Origin: Acidiphilium sp.
Lineage (GTDB): Bacteria; Pseudomonadota; Alphaproteobacteria; Acetobacterales; Acetobacteraceae
Direction of reading: 5' to 3'
Assembly (NCBI GenBank): GCA_028688905.1
Contig: JAQTXH010000002.1
Span: forward strand, 83,061 to 147,060
DNA: 64,000 bases
Made by a program: the position numbers and the translations under genes. The notes beneath the pieces were generated by a model that saw nothing but the letters and a program-made list of their open reading frames with translations, was not told where the DNA came from and did no database searches. Positions 16,471 to 24,808 of the stretch are shown here, in pieces. Positions within the stretch are counted from its first letter, which is position 1. Every line of letters begins with the position of its first letter.

Positions 16471-17718
16471 CTAGTCCCCGAATATTTTCTGTGCTGCACG
16501 CACCGCATGAACGAGTGCGTCCACGTCCGATTCATCATTGTAAATGCCGAACGAGGCACGGGCCGTGGCGGCAAGGCCGAGCCGATCCATCAAAGGCTGG
16601 GCGCAATGATGCCCAGCGCGGATGGCGACGTTCTGTTGGTCGAACACGGTGGCGAGGTCGTGCGGGTGAATCCCGGCGACCTCGAATGAAACCACTCCGA
16701 TCGGGTCGAGACCGGCACCAACTACGCTAACCCCCGCCACGGCGGAGAGTTGGTTCACGGCGTAGCGCGTGAGTAATTGCTCGTGTTCCTGGATGGTATT
16801 GCGACCAATCGTTTCCATGAAATCAAGCGCTATATCCAAGCCGATTGCACCCGATATATCCGGCGTTCCAGCCTCGAAGCGGTGTGGTGGGTCCAGGAAA
16901 GTCGTTGTCTCGAATGTCACCGTATGGATCATGTCGCCGCCGCCCTGCCAAGGGGGCATCACGTCGAGAATGCGCCGTTTGGCATAAAGGGCACCGATGC
17001 CCGTGGGGCCGTAACATTTATGGCCAGAGAAAACATAGAAGTCGCAATCGAGGGCACGGACATCCACCGGCAGGCGCGGCACCGCCTGGCAACCATCCAG
17101 AAGCACCAGTGCGCCATGTGCATGGGCGATCTTGATCACGTCCTCAACGGGCACGACATGGCCTGTGACATTCGCCAGATGCGTAATGGCCACCAATCGG
17201 GTGCGCGAGGTAAAACATTTTTCGAACGCCGTCAGATCCAACCCGCCAGTCTCGTCGATGGGTGCGACAACAAGCTTGATACCGAGACGTGAGCGCAACA
17301 ACTGCCAGGGCACGATGTTGGCATGATGCTCCATCTCGGAGATCACCACCTCGTCGCCTTCGGTAAGAAACGTAACACCCCAGGACTGGGCAACGAGGTT
17401 GATGCCCTCGGTGGCACCGCGAACAAACACAATCTCGCTGGCATCGCCAGCGTTGAGGAAGCGCTTGACCGTTTCGCGCGCCCGCTCGAAGCGTTCGGTC
17501 GAACGCGCGCTTAAGGCATAAACACCGCGATGTATGTTGGCATAATCCGTGCGGTAATATTCAGCGATGCCATCGATGACAGTGCTAGGCTTTTGCGCGC
17601 TCGCTGCGGTATCAAGAAACACCAGTCCCGGATTCCGCTCAAAGATCGGGAACTCACGCCGGATTTCCCGCGGATCGAAGGCAGCACCGGGAACCGCCCT
17701 GAGATGGACCTGTGGCAT
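16471..17718 (-). CDS. sufS: Cysteine desulfurase SufS
   Basis: Group II cysteine desulfurase (415 aa), PLP-dependent, mobilising sulfur from cysteine for cluster assembly. The PLP lysine lies in VFSGHKCYGPTGIGALY and the active-site cysteine in RAGHHCAQPLMDRLG. N-terminal FPIFERNPGLVFLDTAASAQKP is typical of SufS rather than NifS. Its ATG overlaps the sufD stop by one base. A separate nif-type desulfurase (nifS) is encoded at 40725. Confidence 0.96.
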   Translation of the reverse strand: MPQVHLRAVPGAAFDPREIRREFPIFERNPGLVFLDTAASAQKPSTVIDGIAEYYRTDYANIHRGVYALSARSTERFERARETVKRFLNAGDASEIVFVRGATEGINLVAQSWGVTFLTEGDEVVISEMEHHANIVPWQLLRSRLGIKLVVAPIDETGGLDLTAFEKCFTSRTRLVAITHLANVTGHVVPVEDVIKIAHAHGALVLLDGCQAVPRLPVDVRALDCDFYVFSGHKCYGPTGIGALYAKRRILDVMPPWQGGGDMIHTVTFETTTFLDPPHRFEAGTPDISGAIGLDIALDFMETIGRNTIQEHEQLLTRYAVNQLSAVAGVSVVGAGLDPIGVVSFEVAGIHPHDLATVFDQQNVAIRAGHHCAQPLMDRLGLAATARASFGIYNDESDVDALVHAVRAAQKIFGD

Positions 17719-19022
17719 TACGGCAAATGCTCCAGCCAGACCGATAAATGACGATGAAGATGCTGGCGGATGGTTTCGCCGGCACCGGAAGCGTCGATAA
17801 TATCGGCTGCGAATCCACCAATCAGCATCCGGCGCGCCGTGGCGGCGTCGATGCCACGGGCCTGCAGGTAAAACAGTGCGGAGTCGTCAAGATCGCCAAC
17901 CGTGGCACCATGGCTGCACTTTACGTCGTCTGCCAGGATTTCCAGCTCGGGCTTGGTATCGACCGAAGTACCCGCATTCAGCAGCAGGTTGCGGTTGGTC
18001 TGCCGCGCATCGGTCTGATCAGCTCCAGGACGAACCGCGATGGTGCCGAGAAACACGCCGTGTGCCTGGCCACCGATGACGCCCTTCACAAGCTGGCGGC
18101 TGGAGCATCCGGGAACCCGATGCTCCACAAAGGGGGCAAACGTAGCTTCCTGCTGACCACCCAGAAAATAGCCGCCATTCAGGGTGAAATCAGCCATCTC
18201 CCCAGCCAGCACCACTTGAATATCTTCACGTGACAGCAACGCACCGAAGCTGAGTACCGTGCTGTCGTAACTGGCGGCCTGCGCCAAAGTCGCACGGGTT
18301 TGGGCCAGGTGTATGGCAGCCGGGGACTCGGTTTGCAGCTTGACATGATGGAGTTTGGCACCGACTCCGAGATCGACGCAGGTGACGATGTTATTCCAGC
18401 CGGCACCGCTGCCGGTAAAATGTTCCATGACGGTCGCACTGGCACCCTCGCCCAGCAGAATGGCGCAACGTGGATGTGATGCGGCATCCGTGTTAACATG
18501 GATGATCTCGAAGGGCGCGTCGAAGGATACACCGGGTGCCAATGCCAGCAAAAAACCGCCGGTGAACAGAGCTTCGTTGAGGGCGGCAAAGGGTTGGTTG
18601 CCGGCGGGGTCGGTGGTGGCGAACGCAGCTTTCAGAAGATCGGGCCGGGTTTCGAGCGCCTCGGCGATGGACCCGAACCAGGCACCAGCCGGGAGATCCA
18701 CACCCGAAGACTGCGCCGCAACAACCGCCGAATTGTTCAGAACGAGGCGGCAGACCCGACCGGCGAGGCGTAAGGATTCGATAACACCGGCATCCGGATC
18801 GGGCAGGCTCGTTGCTGGATGCGCGGGCGGCATCGGTGCCTTGGTCAACCGACGTAGATTGGTAAAACGCCACGCCTCGTCACGCCGGGTTGGGAAACCC
18901 AGCACTGAAAATTGCTCGATGGCGGCGGCGCGGCGCACCCGAAGCCAAGTGGGTTCGGTGGTGTCGATCGCCGCCTGGTAGGCGGCGAGATAGGGCGTTG
19001 TCTCCGATTTGACGATCGTCAT
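17718..19022 (-). CDS. sufD: Fe-S cluster assembly protein SufD
   Basis: SufD (434 aa), the SufB paralogue of the SufBC2D scaffold complex. The beta-helix core and the conserved DDVKCSHGATVGDLDDSALFYLQARGI segment are clear. The start at 19022 (MTIVKSETTPYLAAY) leaves 10 nt to sufC; the longer frame would extend into sufC. It lies between sufC and sufS in the reverse operon. Confidence 0.94.
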   Translation of the reverse strand: MTIVKSETTPYLAAYQAAIDTTEPTWLRVRRAAAIEQFSVLGFPTRRDEAWRFTNLRRLTKAPMPPAHPATSLPDPDAGVIESLRLAGRVCRLVLNNSAVVAAQSSGVDLPAGAWFGSIAEALETRPDLLKAAFATTDPAGNQPFAALNEALFTGGFLLALAPGVSFDAPFEIIHVNTDAASHPRCAILLGEGASATVMEHFTGSGAGWNNIVTCVDLGVGAKLHHVKLQTESPAAIHLAQTRATLAQAASYDSTVLSFGALLSREDIQVVLAGEMADFTLNGGYFLGGQQEATFAPFVEHRVPGCSSRQLVKGVIGGQAHGVFLGTIAVRPGADQTDARQTNRNLLLNAGTSVDTKPELEILADDVKCSHGATVGDLDDSALFYLQARGIDAATARRMLIGGFAADIIDASGAGETIRQHLHRHLSVWLEHLP

Positions 19023-19032
19023 ACCACCACCC

Positions 19033-19791
19033 TCACGCAGCACTTGCGAGATGGGCGTAGCCGCGTTCCTCAAGATCCATGGCCAGGGTCTTATCGCCGG
19101 ATGCGACGATTTTTCCATCGCTGAGCACATGCACAAAATCGGGTTCAATATAATCGAGCAGGCGCTGATAATGCGTGATCATGACAATGGCGCGGCCGGG
19201 ATCGCGGAGCCGGTTGACGCCGTTGGCGACGGCGCGGAGGGCATCGATGTCGAGACCGCTATCGGTTTCGTCGAGAATCGCCAGCGCCGGCTCCAGCATC
19301 GCCATCTGGAAAATCTCGTTGCGCTTTTTCTCACCGCCGGAGAAGCCGACATTGACCGCGCGCTTGAGCAGATCCTCGCTGATATCGAGAAGACTAAGCT
19401 TGGCTTTGACAGCCTTTAAGAATTGGGCGGCATCGAGTTCGGCTTCGCCGCGCTGTTTGCGCACGGCATTCAGCGCGGCACGCAGAAAATACATGTTGTT
19501 CACGCCGGAGATTTCGACCGGATACTGGAAGGCGAGAAATATTCCCTGCCGCGCGCGCTCGTCTGGCCCCAGGCTGGCCAGTTCATGGCCCTGATAGAGG
19601 ACATGTCCCAAAGTGACTTCGTAACCCGGTTTGCCGGCCAGTACGCTGGACAGTGTGCTCTTTCCCGCGCCATTCGGTCCCATGATGGCGTGTACTTCGC
19701 CCGCCTTGATGGTGAGGTTGATGCCCTTGAGGATGTCCCGGCCACCGACGATGCGGGCATGCAGATCATGGATTTCGAGAAGATTCGTCAT
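19033..19791 (-). CDS. sufC: SUF system ATPase SufC
   Basis: ABC-type ATPase (252 aa) of the SufBCD complex. Walker [14 protein letters not shown], signature [13 protein letters not shown] and Walker [18 protein letters not shown] are intact. It is located 64 nt after sufB in the reverse operon. Confidence 0.96.
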   Translation of the reverse strand: MTNLLEIHDLHARIVGGRDILKGINLTIKAGEVHAIMGPNGAGKSTLSSVLAGKPGYEVTLGHVLYQGHELASLGPDERARQGIFLAFQYPVEISGVNNMYFLRAALNAVRKQRGEAELDAAQFLKAVKAKLSLLDISEDLLKRAVNVGFSGGEKKRNEIFQMAMLEPALAILDETDSGLDIDALRAVANGVNRLRDPGRAIVMITHYQRLLDYIEPDFVHVLSDGKIVASGDKTLAMDLEERGYAHLASAA

Positions 19792-19855
19792 GGAACGTCT
19801 CCGGTCTTGGGACTGATGGGGGAATATGTGTTATCCGGCGCTGTCATCGAGTGCG

Positions 19856-21310
19856 TCATCCGACGCTGCCTTCAAGGCTGACGGCCAGGAGTTTTTGCGC
19901 CTCGACCGCGAATTCCATCGGCAGCTCCTTCAAAACTTCCTTGCAAAAACCGTTGACGATCAGCGACAGCGCATCTTCCTGAGTCAGCCCACGCTGTTGG
20001 CAATAGAACATCTGCTCGTCGCTGACCTTCGACGCAGTTGCCTCATGCTCGACCCGCGCGGACGGGTTGCGCGAGTCGATGTAAGGGATCGCATGTGCGC
20101 CGCAGGTTTTGCCGATGAGCAGGGAATCGCATTGCGTATAGTTGCGGGCGTTTTCGGCCCCGGGCAGAATTTTGACGGCCCCGCGATAGGTATTCTGGCC
20201 GCGCCCTGCGGAAATACCCTTGGAGATGATCGTCGAGCGTGTGTTCCGCCCGATATGGATCATTTTTGTTCCAGTATCAGCCTGCTGCATATGATTGGTG
20301 ATGGCAACGGAATAGAATTCGCCGACGGAATTCTCGCCTTCAAGGATGCAGCTCGGATATTTCCAGGTGATCGCCGAGCCGGTTTCAACCTGGGTCCAGG
20401 CGATTTTAGCGTTCGCACCGCGACAGGCACCACGCTTGGTGACGAAATTGTAGATCCCACCTTTACCTTCCGCATCGCCGGGGTACCAGTTCTGTACTGT
20501 GGAATATTTGATTTCTGCATCTTCCTGGGCCACCAGTTCGACCACCGCCGCGTGTAGCTGGTTTTCATCGCGCTGCGGTGCTGTGCAGCCCTCAAGATAA
20601 GAAACATAGGCACCTTTATCGGCAATCAGCAGTGTTCTTTCGAACTGGCCGGATTTGGCGGCATTGATGCGAAAATAGGTCGATAGTTCCATCGGACAGC
20701 GAATCCCGGGTGGGATATAGGCGAAGGAACCGTCGCTGAAGACGGCCGAGTTGAGGGCCGAGAAAAAATTATCGCCTGGCGGGACGACGGAGCCGAGATA
20801 TTTCTGCACCAGTTCGGGGTGCTCGCGCACCGCGTCGCCGAATGAGCAAAAGATGATGCCCTGCGCCGCCAGCGTGTCCTTGAAAGTCGTGGCGACAGAA
20901 ACGCTGTCGAACACGGCATCGACAGCGATACCGGCCAGAGCGGCACGTTCGCCAAGCGGAATGCCGAGTTTCTCATAGGTCTTCAACAATTCGGGATCGA
21001 TTTCGTCGAGCGATTTTGGGCCACTCGCCGCTTTCGGGGCGGAGTAGTAGGTCGATGCCTGATAATCGATGGGTGCGATTTTGAGCTTGGCCCAATCGGG
21101 TGCCGTCATCCCCTGCCAGCGGCGGAACGCTTTTAAACGCCATTCCAGAAGCCAGGCCGGTTCAGCCTTCGTGGCCGAAATAAACCGGACCGTGTCTTCG
21201 TTCAGACCTGGCGGTAATTCATCGACGTCGATGTCCGTGACGAAGCCGTATTTATAGTTATCTTCGCCGGCGGCCAAGATGGTTTCCACGGTGTCCAGTG
21301 TAGCGCTCAT
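19856..21310 (-). CDS. sufB: Fe-S cluster assembly scaffold SufB
   Basis: SufB (484 aa), on which new clusters form. Typical segments are the C-terminal [27 protein letters not shown] and the central [28 protein letters not shown]. First gene of the reverse operon sufBCDSUT. No IscR or SufR gene precedes it; instead a perfect sigma-54 promoter and a NifA-type UAS lie upstream. Confidence 0.96.
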   Translation of the reverse strand: MSATLDTVETILAAGEDNYKYGFVTDIDVDELPPGLNEDTVRFISATKAEPAWLLEWRLKAFRRWQGMTAPDWAKLKIAPIDYQASTYYSAPKAASGPKSLDEIDPELLKTYEKLGIPLGERAALAGIAVDAVFDSVSVATTFKDTLAAQGIIFCSFGDAVREHPELVQKYLGSVVPPGDNFFSALNSAVFSDGSFAYIPPGIRCPMELSTYFRINAAKSGQFERTLLIADKGAYVSYLEGCTAPQRDENQLHAAVVELVAQEDAEIKYSTVQNWYPGDAEGKGGIYNFVTKRGACRGANAKIAWTQVETGSAITWKYPSCILEGENSVGEFYSVAITNHMQQADTGTKMIHIGRNTRSTIISKGISAGRGQNTYRGAVKILPGAENARNYTQCDSLLIGKTCGAHAIPYIDSRNPSARVEHEATASKVSDEQMFYCQQRGLTQEDALSLIVNGFCKEVLKELPMEFAVEAQKLLAVSLEGSVG

Positions 21311-21373
21311 GACAAAATTCGGGCTCCGTTCATGATAAAGTCTTCATGCAAGGCAAGTTCACAGGCTCATGAG

Positions 21374-21389
21374 AGCAACTGCCGTGCCA
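21374..21389 (-). promoter_or_regulatory. Sigma-54 promoter of the suf operon
   Basis: Reverse-strand TGGCAC-GGCAG-TTGCT matches the -24/-12 consensus exactly. It lies 64 nt upstream of the sufB ATG. A NifA-type UAS (21451-21466) sits ~62 bp further upstream, the usual spacing for sigma-54 activation. Confidence 0.85.
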
Positions 21390-21450
21390 TAATGGATTTT
21401 GGCTACTATTCATGGGTTTTTTACGTTTTATCGTGCCAATCGTGGCCCTT

Positions 21451-21466
21451 TGTCGTAATGTCGACA
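21451..21466. promoter_or_regulatory. NifA upstream activator sequence, shared
   Basis: TGT-CGTAATGTCG-ACA fits the NifA UAS consensus TGT-N10-ACA. It is positioned 62 bp from the suf sigma-54 site and 77 bp from the forward sigma-54-like site at 21543, so one NifA site could serve both. Confidence 0.75.
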
Positions 21467-21542
21467 GTCTGGTTCTGGACGAAACGACACACACGACAAT
21501 TTTTTCTGGTATTATTCGAAACGCATTCAGCCATTCCTGCAT

Positions 21543-21558
21543 CGGCAAGAAATTTGCT
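21543..21558 (+). promoter_or_regulatory. Probable sigma-54 promoter for small ORFs
   Basis: CGGCAA-GAAAT-TTGCT keeps the invariant GG and GC at correct 10-nt spacing but departs from TGGCAC at two positions. It lies 52 nt upstream of the small gene starting at 21611 and is divergent from the suf promoter. Confidence 0.55.
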
Positions 21559-21610
21559 TGGAAGGGGTATCGGGCGTTCCGGCCGACAAACTATTGTCTG
21601 GAGATTTGAT

Positions 21611-21859
21611 ATGACATCAATGGCTTTGGGATTTTTTGTGGATTGGGATGGCAATGCACGCAGCACGCTCGACCCTGGCGGCGGCTATTCATGCGAAGCT
21701 GATCCTGTGGCCCGCTATGTCGCAATTGTCACTAGGAGCGGTGCCGTAATGCATGAGGCGACATTCTTCAAGACTCTCGCTGATATCAAAAAATCAGGCA
21801 TTAACGCGAGGCTTGTTCCAGGGTCGCATCCTTGGGGCAAACCCGAAGATGGATTTTAG
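21611..21859 (+). CDS. Small protein of unknown function
   Basis: An 82-aa open frame starting MTSMALGFFVDWDGNARSTL and ending GSHPWGKPEDGF. I do not recognise it. No signal peptide or membrane segment is evident. Support for it being real comes from a divergent sigma-54-like site 52 nt upstream with a UAS, and from codon use like the surrounding nif accessory genes. It overlaps the next small frame by a few bases. Confidence 0.45.
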   Translation: MTSMALGFFVDWDGNARSTLDPGGGYSCEADPVARYVAIVTRSGAVMHEATFFKTLADIKKSGINARLVPGSHPWGKPEDGF

Positions 21860-22004
21860 GGCAACCGGCCTGCCCAACGATCCGGTTGGACGGGGACAAA
21901 ATTGGTTCAATCCAAACAGCGAACCGCCCGCTAACATTTTGATTGGAGACAAAGTCACGTTCAAGGGGGGCATTGCCAATGCTGCCGACGACCATCCTAA
22001 TTGA
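21849..22004 (+). CDS. Very small unknown ORF (51 aa)
   Basis: Open frame MDFRATGLPNDPVGRG onwards, starting 11 nt before the end of the preceding small gene and ending inside the next one. No family recognised. It could be a translationally coupled peptide or a chance frame in a decayed gene. Confidence 0.25.
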   Translation: MDFRATGLPNDPVGRGQNWFNPNSEPPANILIGDKVTFKGGIANAADDHPN

Positions 22005-22218
22005 TGAATCGCCACGCTGCGTCGTGCGTCCGACAGATTTGAAGGATCTAACGCGATTCATGCGCAATGGCCGGGCTTACCTACTCTCCGGCAATCCACA
22101 GGGTCGGATGACGCATCGTAACGCCAATGAATGCGAAGCGGCAAAGTGGGGCGATGCGCTTGCGTTGCACAAGACCTGGGGCGGTGCCGAGGAGGAATTT
22201 TTTGGCGTGCCCCTCTGA
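21979..22218 (+). CDS. Small unknown ORF (79 aa)
   Basis: Open frame starting MLPTTILIDESPRCVVRPTD and ending GGAEEEFFGVPL. Not recognised. With the two frames before it, it forms a chain of three short overlapping ORFs in three different reading frames. That pattern fits either small coupled genes or a frameshifted remnant of one gene. Confidence 0.3.
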   Translation: MLPTTILIDESPRCVVRPTDLKDLTRFMRNGRAYLLSGNPQGRMTHRNANECEAAKWGDALALHKTWGGAEEEFFGVPL

Positions 22219-22331
22219 GTTCATGACAAAGGTGGGAAGCGTCATGAGGAGAGGAACCTGGGTCGGCCACCGCGTATGCAACGTGTTGGCGCGCACCAGG
22301 CCGCCATGGCACGACCGATGTCACAAGCATT

Positions 22332-22347
22332 TGGCACATTGATTGCT
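22332..22347 (+). promoter_or_regulatory. Sigma-54 promoter of the first Rieske gene
   Basis: TGGCAC-ATTGA-TTGCT is a perfect -24/-12 match, 59 nt upstream of the Rieske gene start. I could not find a canonical TGT-N10-ACA UAS in the ~150 nt before it, unlike most sigma-54 sites in this window. Confidence 0.8.
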
Positions 22348-22406
22348 TCAACGAGGGCATGTTCGGTTTCTTACAACCGAGGCATTCAACTTTGTCTGAA
22401 AAGGGT

Positions 22407-22841
22407 ATGTCGATGAATGAGCTTTTTGTCATATGTCGGACAGTGGAGATTGAAGACAGTCAGGTATCCGGTTTTGTTCTGATGCGAGCGGAGGAAACGG
22501 GCGAGTCCAAGCCCTGGCCAATCCTGATCACCCGGAGGGCCAATCAGTTCTTTGGATTTGAAAATGCTTGCCCACATCAAGGTTCGCGCCTGGATACGAG
22601 GCCGGGCGAATTTTTAGACGAAGACGGCAATTTCATTACCTGCGGCCAGCATCACGCCCAATTCGACCTGGATACGGGTCATTGCTTTATTGGTCCCTGT
22701 CAAGGCCAGCACCTGACACCGATCGCGCTGGTGATCGACGATGGCGATGTTTGCTTGACGGGGGTTCGGCTGACGGAAGAGGACGGACTTGATATTGCCG
22801 ATCCGGAGGAGATGGAAGAAGTCATGATTACACCAGACTAA
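22407..22841 (+). CDS. Nif-associated Rieske [2Fe-2S] protein 1
   Basis: Small soluble Rieske-type protein (144 aa). Cluster motifs are ENACPHQGSRL and ITCGQHHAQFDLDTG, i.e. C-x-H and C-x2-H. It has no transmembrane anchor and no oxygenase catalytic domain, so it is a ferredoxin-like carrier. The acidic C-terminus (EEDGLDIADPEEMEEV) is suited to docking. Start may be 22407 or ATG 22413. A perfect sigma-54 promoter precedes it. A paralogue is encoded at 38661. Partner not known. Confidence 0.85.
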   Translation: MSMNELFVICRTVEIEDSQVSGFVLMRAEETGESKPWPILITRRANQFFGFENACPHQGSRLDTRPGEFLDEDGNFITCGQHHAQFDLDTGHCFIGPCQGQHLTPIALVIDDGDVCLTGVRLTEEDGLDIADPEEMEEVMITPD

Positions 22842-22977
22842 TGATTCGAAATAGAACAAGCGAATCGCCAATCCACCGATGTCCCGTCACAGAACATTGC
22901 GCTTGGCATCACGCGCTTACGACCTCGCTCAACAATCGTCGATTCACTTTCTGGCTTTACTTGTTAGTCTGCAACGG

Positions 22978-23847
22978 TCATTTCACTAAGTGGAGCGAAT
23001 GTCGCTGATTTGTTATGATGCCTTGCCTCTGCATCGAGATTGCCTGCATGACGGCTCTGGTAAGATTGGCCGCCCGGTCCTCGACTCCATTCCAGACCGC
23101 CTTGCGGCCACGGGGGTCGACCTCAAGTAGCTTGACGCCTGCAGGTACCTCGGTGCCATCGCGAACGACGCCCCTCAGGATGCCATCGAATGGTGCCTGG
23201 ATTGGTGTGTTGCCCAGATACCCGATGATATAATCCTTGAAGATGCGTGTGCCGATCTCGATCGGAGTTCGCCACATGCCAGGAAACTCGGCGCGGACGA
23301 AGCGTTCTGCGCCGCGCCCCCCGAGCTGGGGAACGATGCCATCTGGCTTGTCCGTGGAACCACGTTGAATGATCTGGCCAGATTTTAGCGGTCGCGTCTC
23401 GATGGCGAAATCGCAGTTTTCCCCCGCGGAGAAGCTGGGGCCGAGTCCAATGGTAAACTTTGCCAGTCGACGCAGGTCGGGTGTGACCTGGTATTTCTGC
23501 ATCCTCGCGTCGATCAGGATCAAGGGGGTTTGCACGATCATCAAATCCAGGAGGCCGAGTTCGGTAATGATGACACCCTCGGCCTTTTCATGAAGGGTAA
23601 GAATTTCCAGACCGGTATCGGCCCGTTGCGCGATGACGCCGTCAAGAACGACCGGGTCGTCGAAAAGCGCATCATGAAACGCCATTTTTCGGCGGATGAC
23701 GGGCGGATACGGATCGTGGGACAGTACTGTGAAATAGCCGCCATGATGAAGGCTGACCGCCACGGCGGAGGCGATTTCGTTGGTACCGAGGATCACGGCA
23801 AAAACATGGAGGCCAGCTCGTTTTCCGGAGTGTCGCTTGTGGCTCAT
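22978..23847 (-). CDS. YqeB/EF2563-type molybdenum-hydroxylase accessory protein
   Basis: Protein of 289 aa resembling the EF2563/YqeB family linked to selenium-dependent molybdenum hydroxylases. Visible features: a nucleotide-binding-like start VFAVILGTNEIASAVAVSLH, then LILIDARMQKYQVTPDL and TIGLGPSFSAGENCDFAIETRP. ATG 23847 has AGGGGA just upstream; the in-frame ATG further up lacks it. A sigma-54 promoter lies 32 nt upstream, so it probably belongs to the nif regulon, perhaps handling molybdenum. That role is inferred, as no molybdenum hydroxylase gene is nearby. Confidence 0.7.
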   Translation of the reverse strand: MSHKRHSGKRAGLHVFAVILGTNEIASAVAVSLHHGGYFTVLSHDPYPPVIRRKMAFHDALFDDPVVLDGVIAQRADTGLEILTLHEKAEGVIITELGLLDLMIVQTPLILIDARMQKYQVTPDLRRLAKFTIGLGPSFSAGENCDFAIETRPLKSGQIIQRGSTDKPDGIVPQLGGRGAERFVRAEFPGMWRTPIEIGTRIFKDYIIGYLGNTPIQAPFDGILRGVVRDGTEVPAGVKLLEVDPRGRKAVWNGVEDRAANLTRAVMQAISMQRQGIITNQRHSLHLVK

Positions 23848-23878
23848 GAGGTCCCCTGTTCCATGCAAGTCAGTGGAA

Positions 23879-23894
23879 AGCAAAAGTTGCGCCA
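23879..23894 (-). promoter_or_regulatory. Sigma-54 promoter of the YqeB-like gene
   Basis: Reverse-strand TGGCGC-AACTT-TTGCT has intact GG and GC at correct spacing, with one change from TGGCAC. It sits 32 nt upstream of the start and about 73 bp from the UAS at 23967. Confidence 0.7.
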
Positions 23895-23966
23895 TGAATA
23901 TCCAGAGTGTTTCAGGACATAATTGCGGGCTAGCCTGTCATGTTTGGGATGGTGTTGGACATCGAC

Positions 23967-23982
23967 TGTCGGAATTGCAACA
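23967..23982. promoter_or_regulatory. NifA UAS between YqeB-like gene and grxD
   Basis: TGT-CGGAATTGCA-ACA fits TGT-N10-ACA. It is midway between two divergent sigma-54 sites (23879 reverse, 24045 forward). Confidence 0.7.
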
Positions 23983-24044
23983 TTCCAATCGGAACATGAG
24001 GACGGCAACATGGCGATGACGGGTTCGTGAGGTGCCGGAATAAC

Positions 24045-24060
24045 TGGCCTCGTTCTTGCT
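24045..24060 (+). promoter_or_regulatory. Sigma-54 promoter of grxD-like gene
   Basis: TGGCCT-CGTTC-TTGCT keeps the invariant GG/GC and a perfect -12 element. It lies 43 nt upstream of the glutaredoxin ATG and 62 bp after the UAS at 23967. Confidence 0.7.
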
Positions 24061-24102
24061 TCTCAGGGTTTATGCAGCTTTGATTCGGGGAGGATGTGGG
24101 TT

Positions 24103-24438
24103 ATGACGGAACCAGTATTTGAACGCATTTTGGGGATTATTGCCAGCAATCATGTCGTACTTTTCATGAAGGGGGTGACTGAGGCACCACAATGTGGCTT
24201 TTCCGCCAGTGTTGTGCAGATTTTGTCGCAACATAGCATTGCGTTCACGAGCGTGAATGTATTGGCGGACCCTGAGTTACGCGAGGGTATAAAACAGTTT
24301 TCCAACTGGCCGACGATTCCGCAGCTTTATGTCGGCGGCGAGTTTATCGGGGGCGCTGATATCGTGCGCGAAATGAACCAGAGCGGTGAACTTGCACTTG
24401 TTTTGAAAGGTGAGGATACCGCGGCGACGCTACAATGA
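24103..24438 (+). CDS. grxD: Grx4-type monothiol glutaredoxin
   Basis: Monothiol glutaredoxin of 111 aa with the CGFS active site (MKGVTEAPQCGFSASVV) and glutathione-binding segments NWPTIPQLYVGGEFIGGADI. CGFS glutaredoxins bind and transfer [2Fe-2S] clusters. The start MTEPVFERI is preferred over an in-frame GTG 9 nt upstream. A sigma-54 promoter suggests a nif-dedicated copy assisting Fe-S delivery to nitrogenase. Confidence 0.92.
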   Translation: MTEPVFERILGIIASNHVVLFMKGVTEAPQCGFSASVVQILSQHSIAFTSVNVLADPELREGIKQFSNWPTIPQLYVGGEFIGGADIVREMNQSGELALVLKGEDTAATLQ

Positions 24439-24450
24439 TTTTCTGGAACG

Positions 24451-24807
24451 GTGTGTGCTTGTTGGCCGGGTCGGGAGACGTTTTTTGAACATCGTAGCGG
24501 ACATCCCCAGCTTTATAAGCGTCATATTTTTGCCTGCCACACGCAACGACCGCCGGCACATCCGCGCGGGAGCTGTGGTGCAGCAGGGGCGCAGCCGCTC
24601 TGGCACTGGTTGGGTAAACGGATTGAAGTGGAAGGACTAACCGCGGAAGTCGGTTTCGATTTTTGCTCGGCTGGTCCGTTGATGGTGATTTATCCCGAGG
24701 GGATATGGTGCCGGCCAAAAACGGCTGAGGACATTGATGAAATTGTCGAATCGCATCTCAAGCGAGGGGTACTGGTCGAGTCCCTGATCGTAGTCCTGGC
24801 GCGATAA
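24451..24807 (+). CDS. Thioredoxin-like [2Fe-2S] ferredoxin, variant cluster site
   Basis: Protein of 118 aa related to Shethna-type/thioredoxin-like [2Fe-2S] ferredoxins: YKRHIFACHTQRPPAHPRGS, then GFDFCSAGPLMVIYPEGIWC. Cys29 and Cys42 keep the C-x12-C pair and Cys72 fits the fourth ligand. The third ligand position (expected at 68) is glycine (codon GGT). Cys87 or the N-terminal Cys2/Cys4 might substitute. GTG 24451 is the only reasonable start, 12 nt after grxD in the same frame, giving an N-terminal extension of ~20 residues. Probably co-transcribed with grxD. Confidence 0.7.
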   Translation: MCACWPGRETFFEHRSGHPQLYKRHIFACHTQRPPAHPRGSCGAAGAQPLWHWLGKRIEVEGLTAEVGFDFCSAGPLMVIYPEGIWCRPKTAEDIDEIVESHLKRGVLVESLIVVLAR

Positions 24808-24808
24808 C

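Noticed and set aside
24103-24807. Read-through fusion of grxD with the downstream ferredoxin (same frame, single TGA between)
   Set aside because: The ferredoxin has its own GTG start four codons later; no selenocysteine or recoding signal is seen around the TGA.
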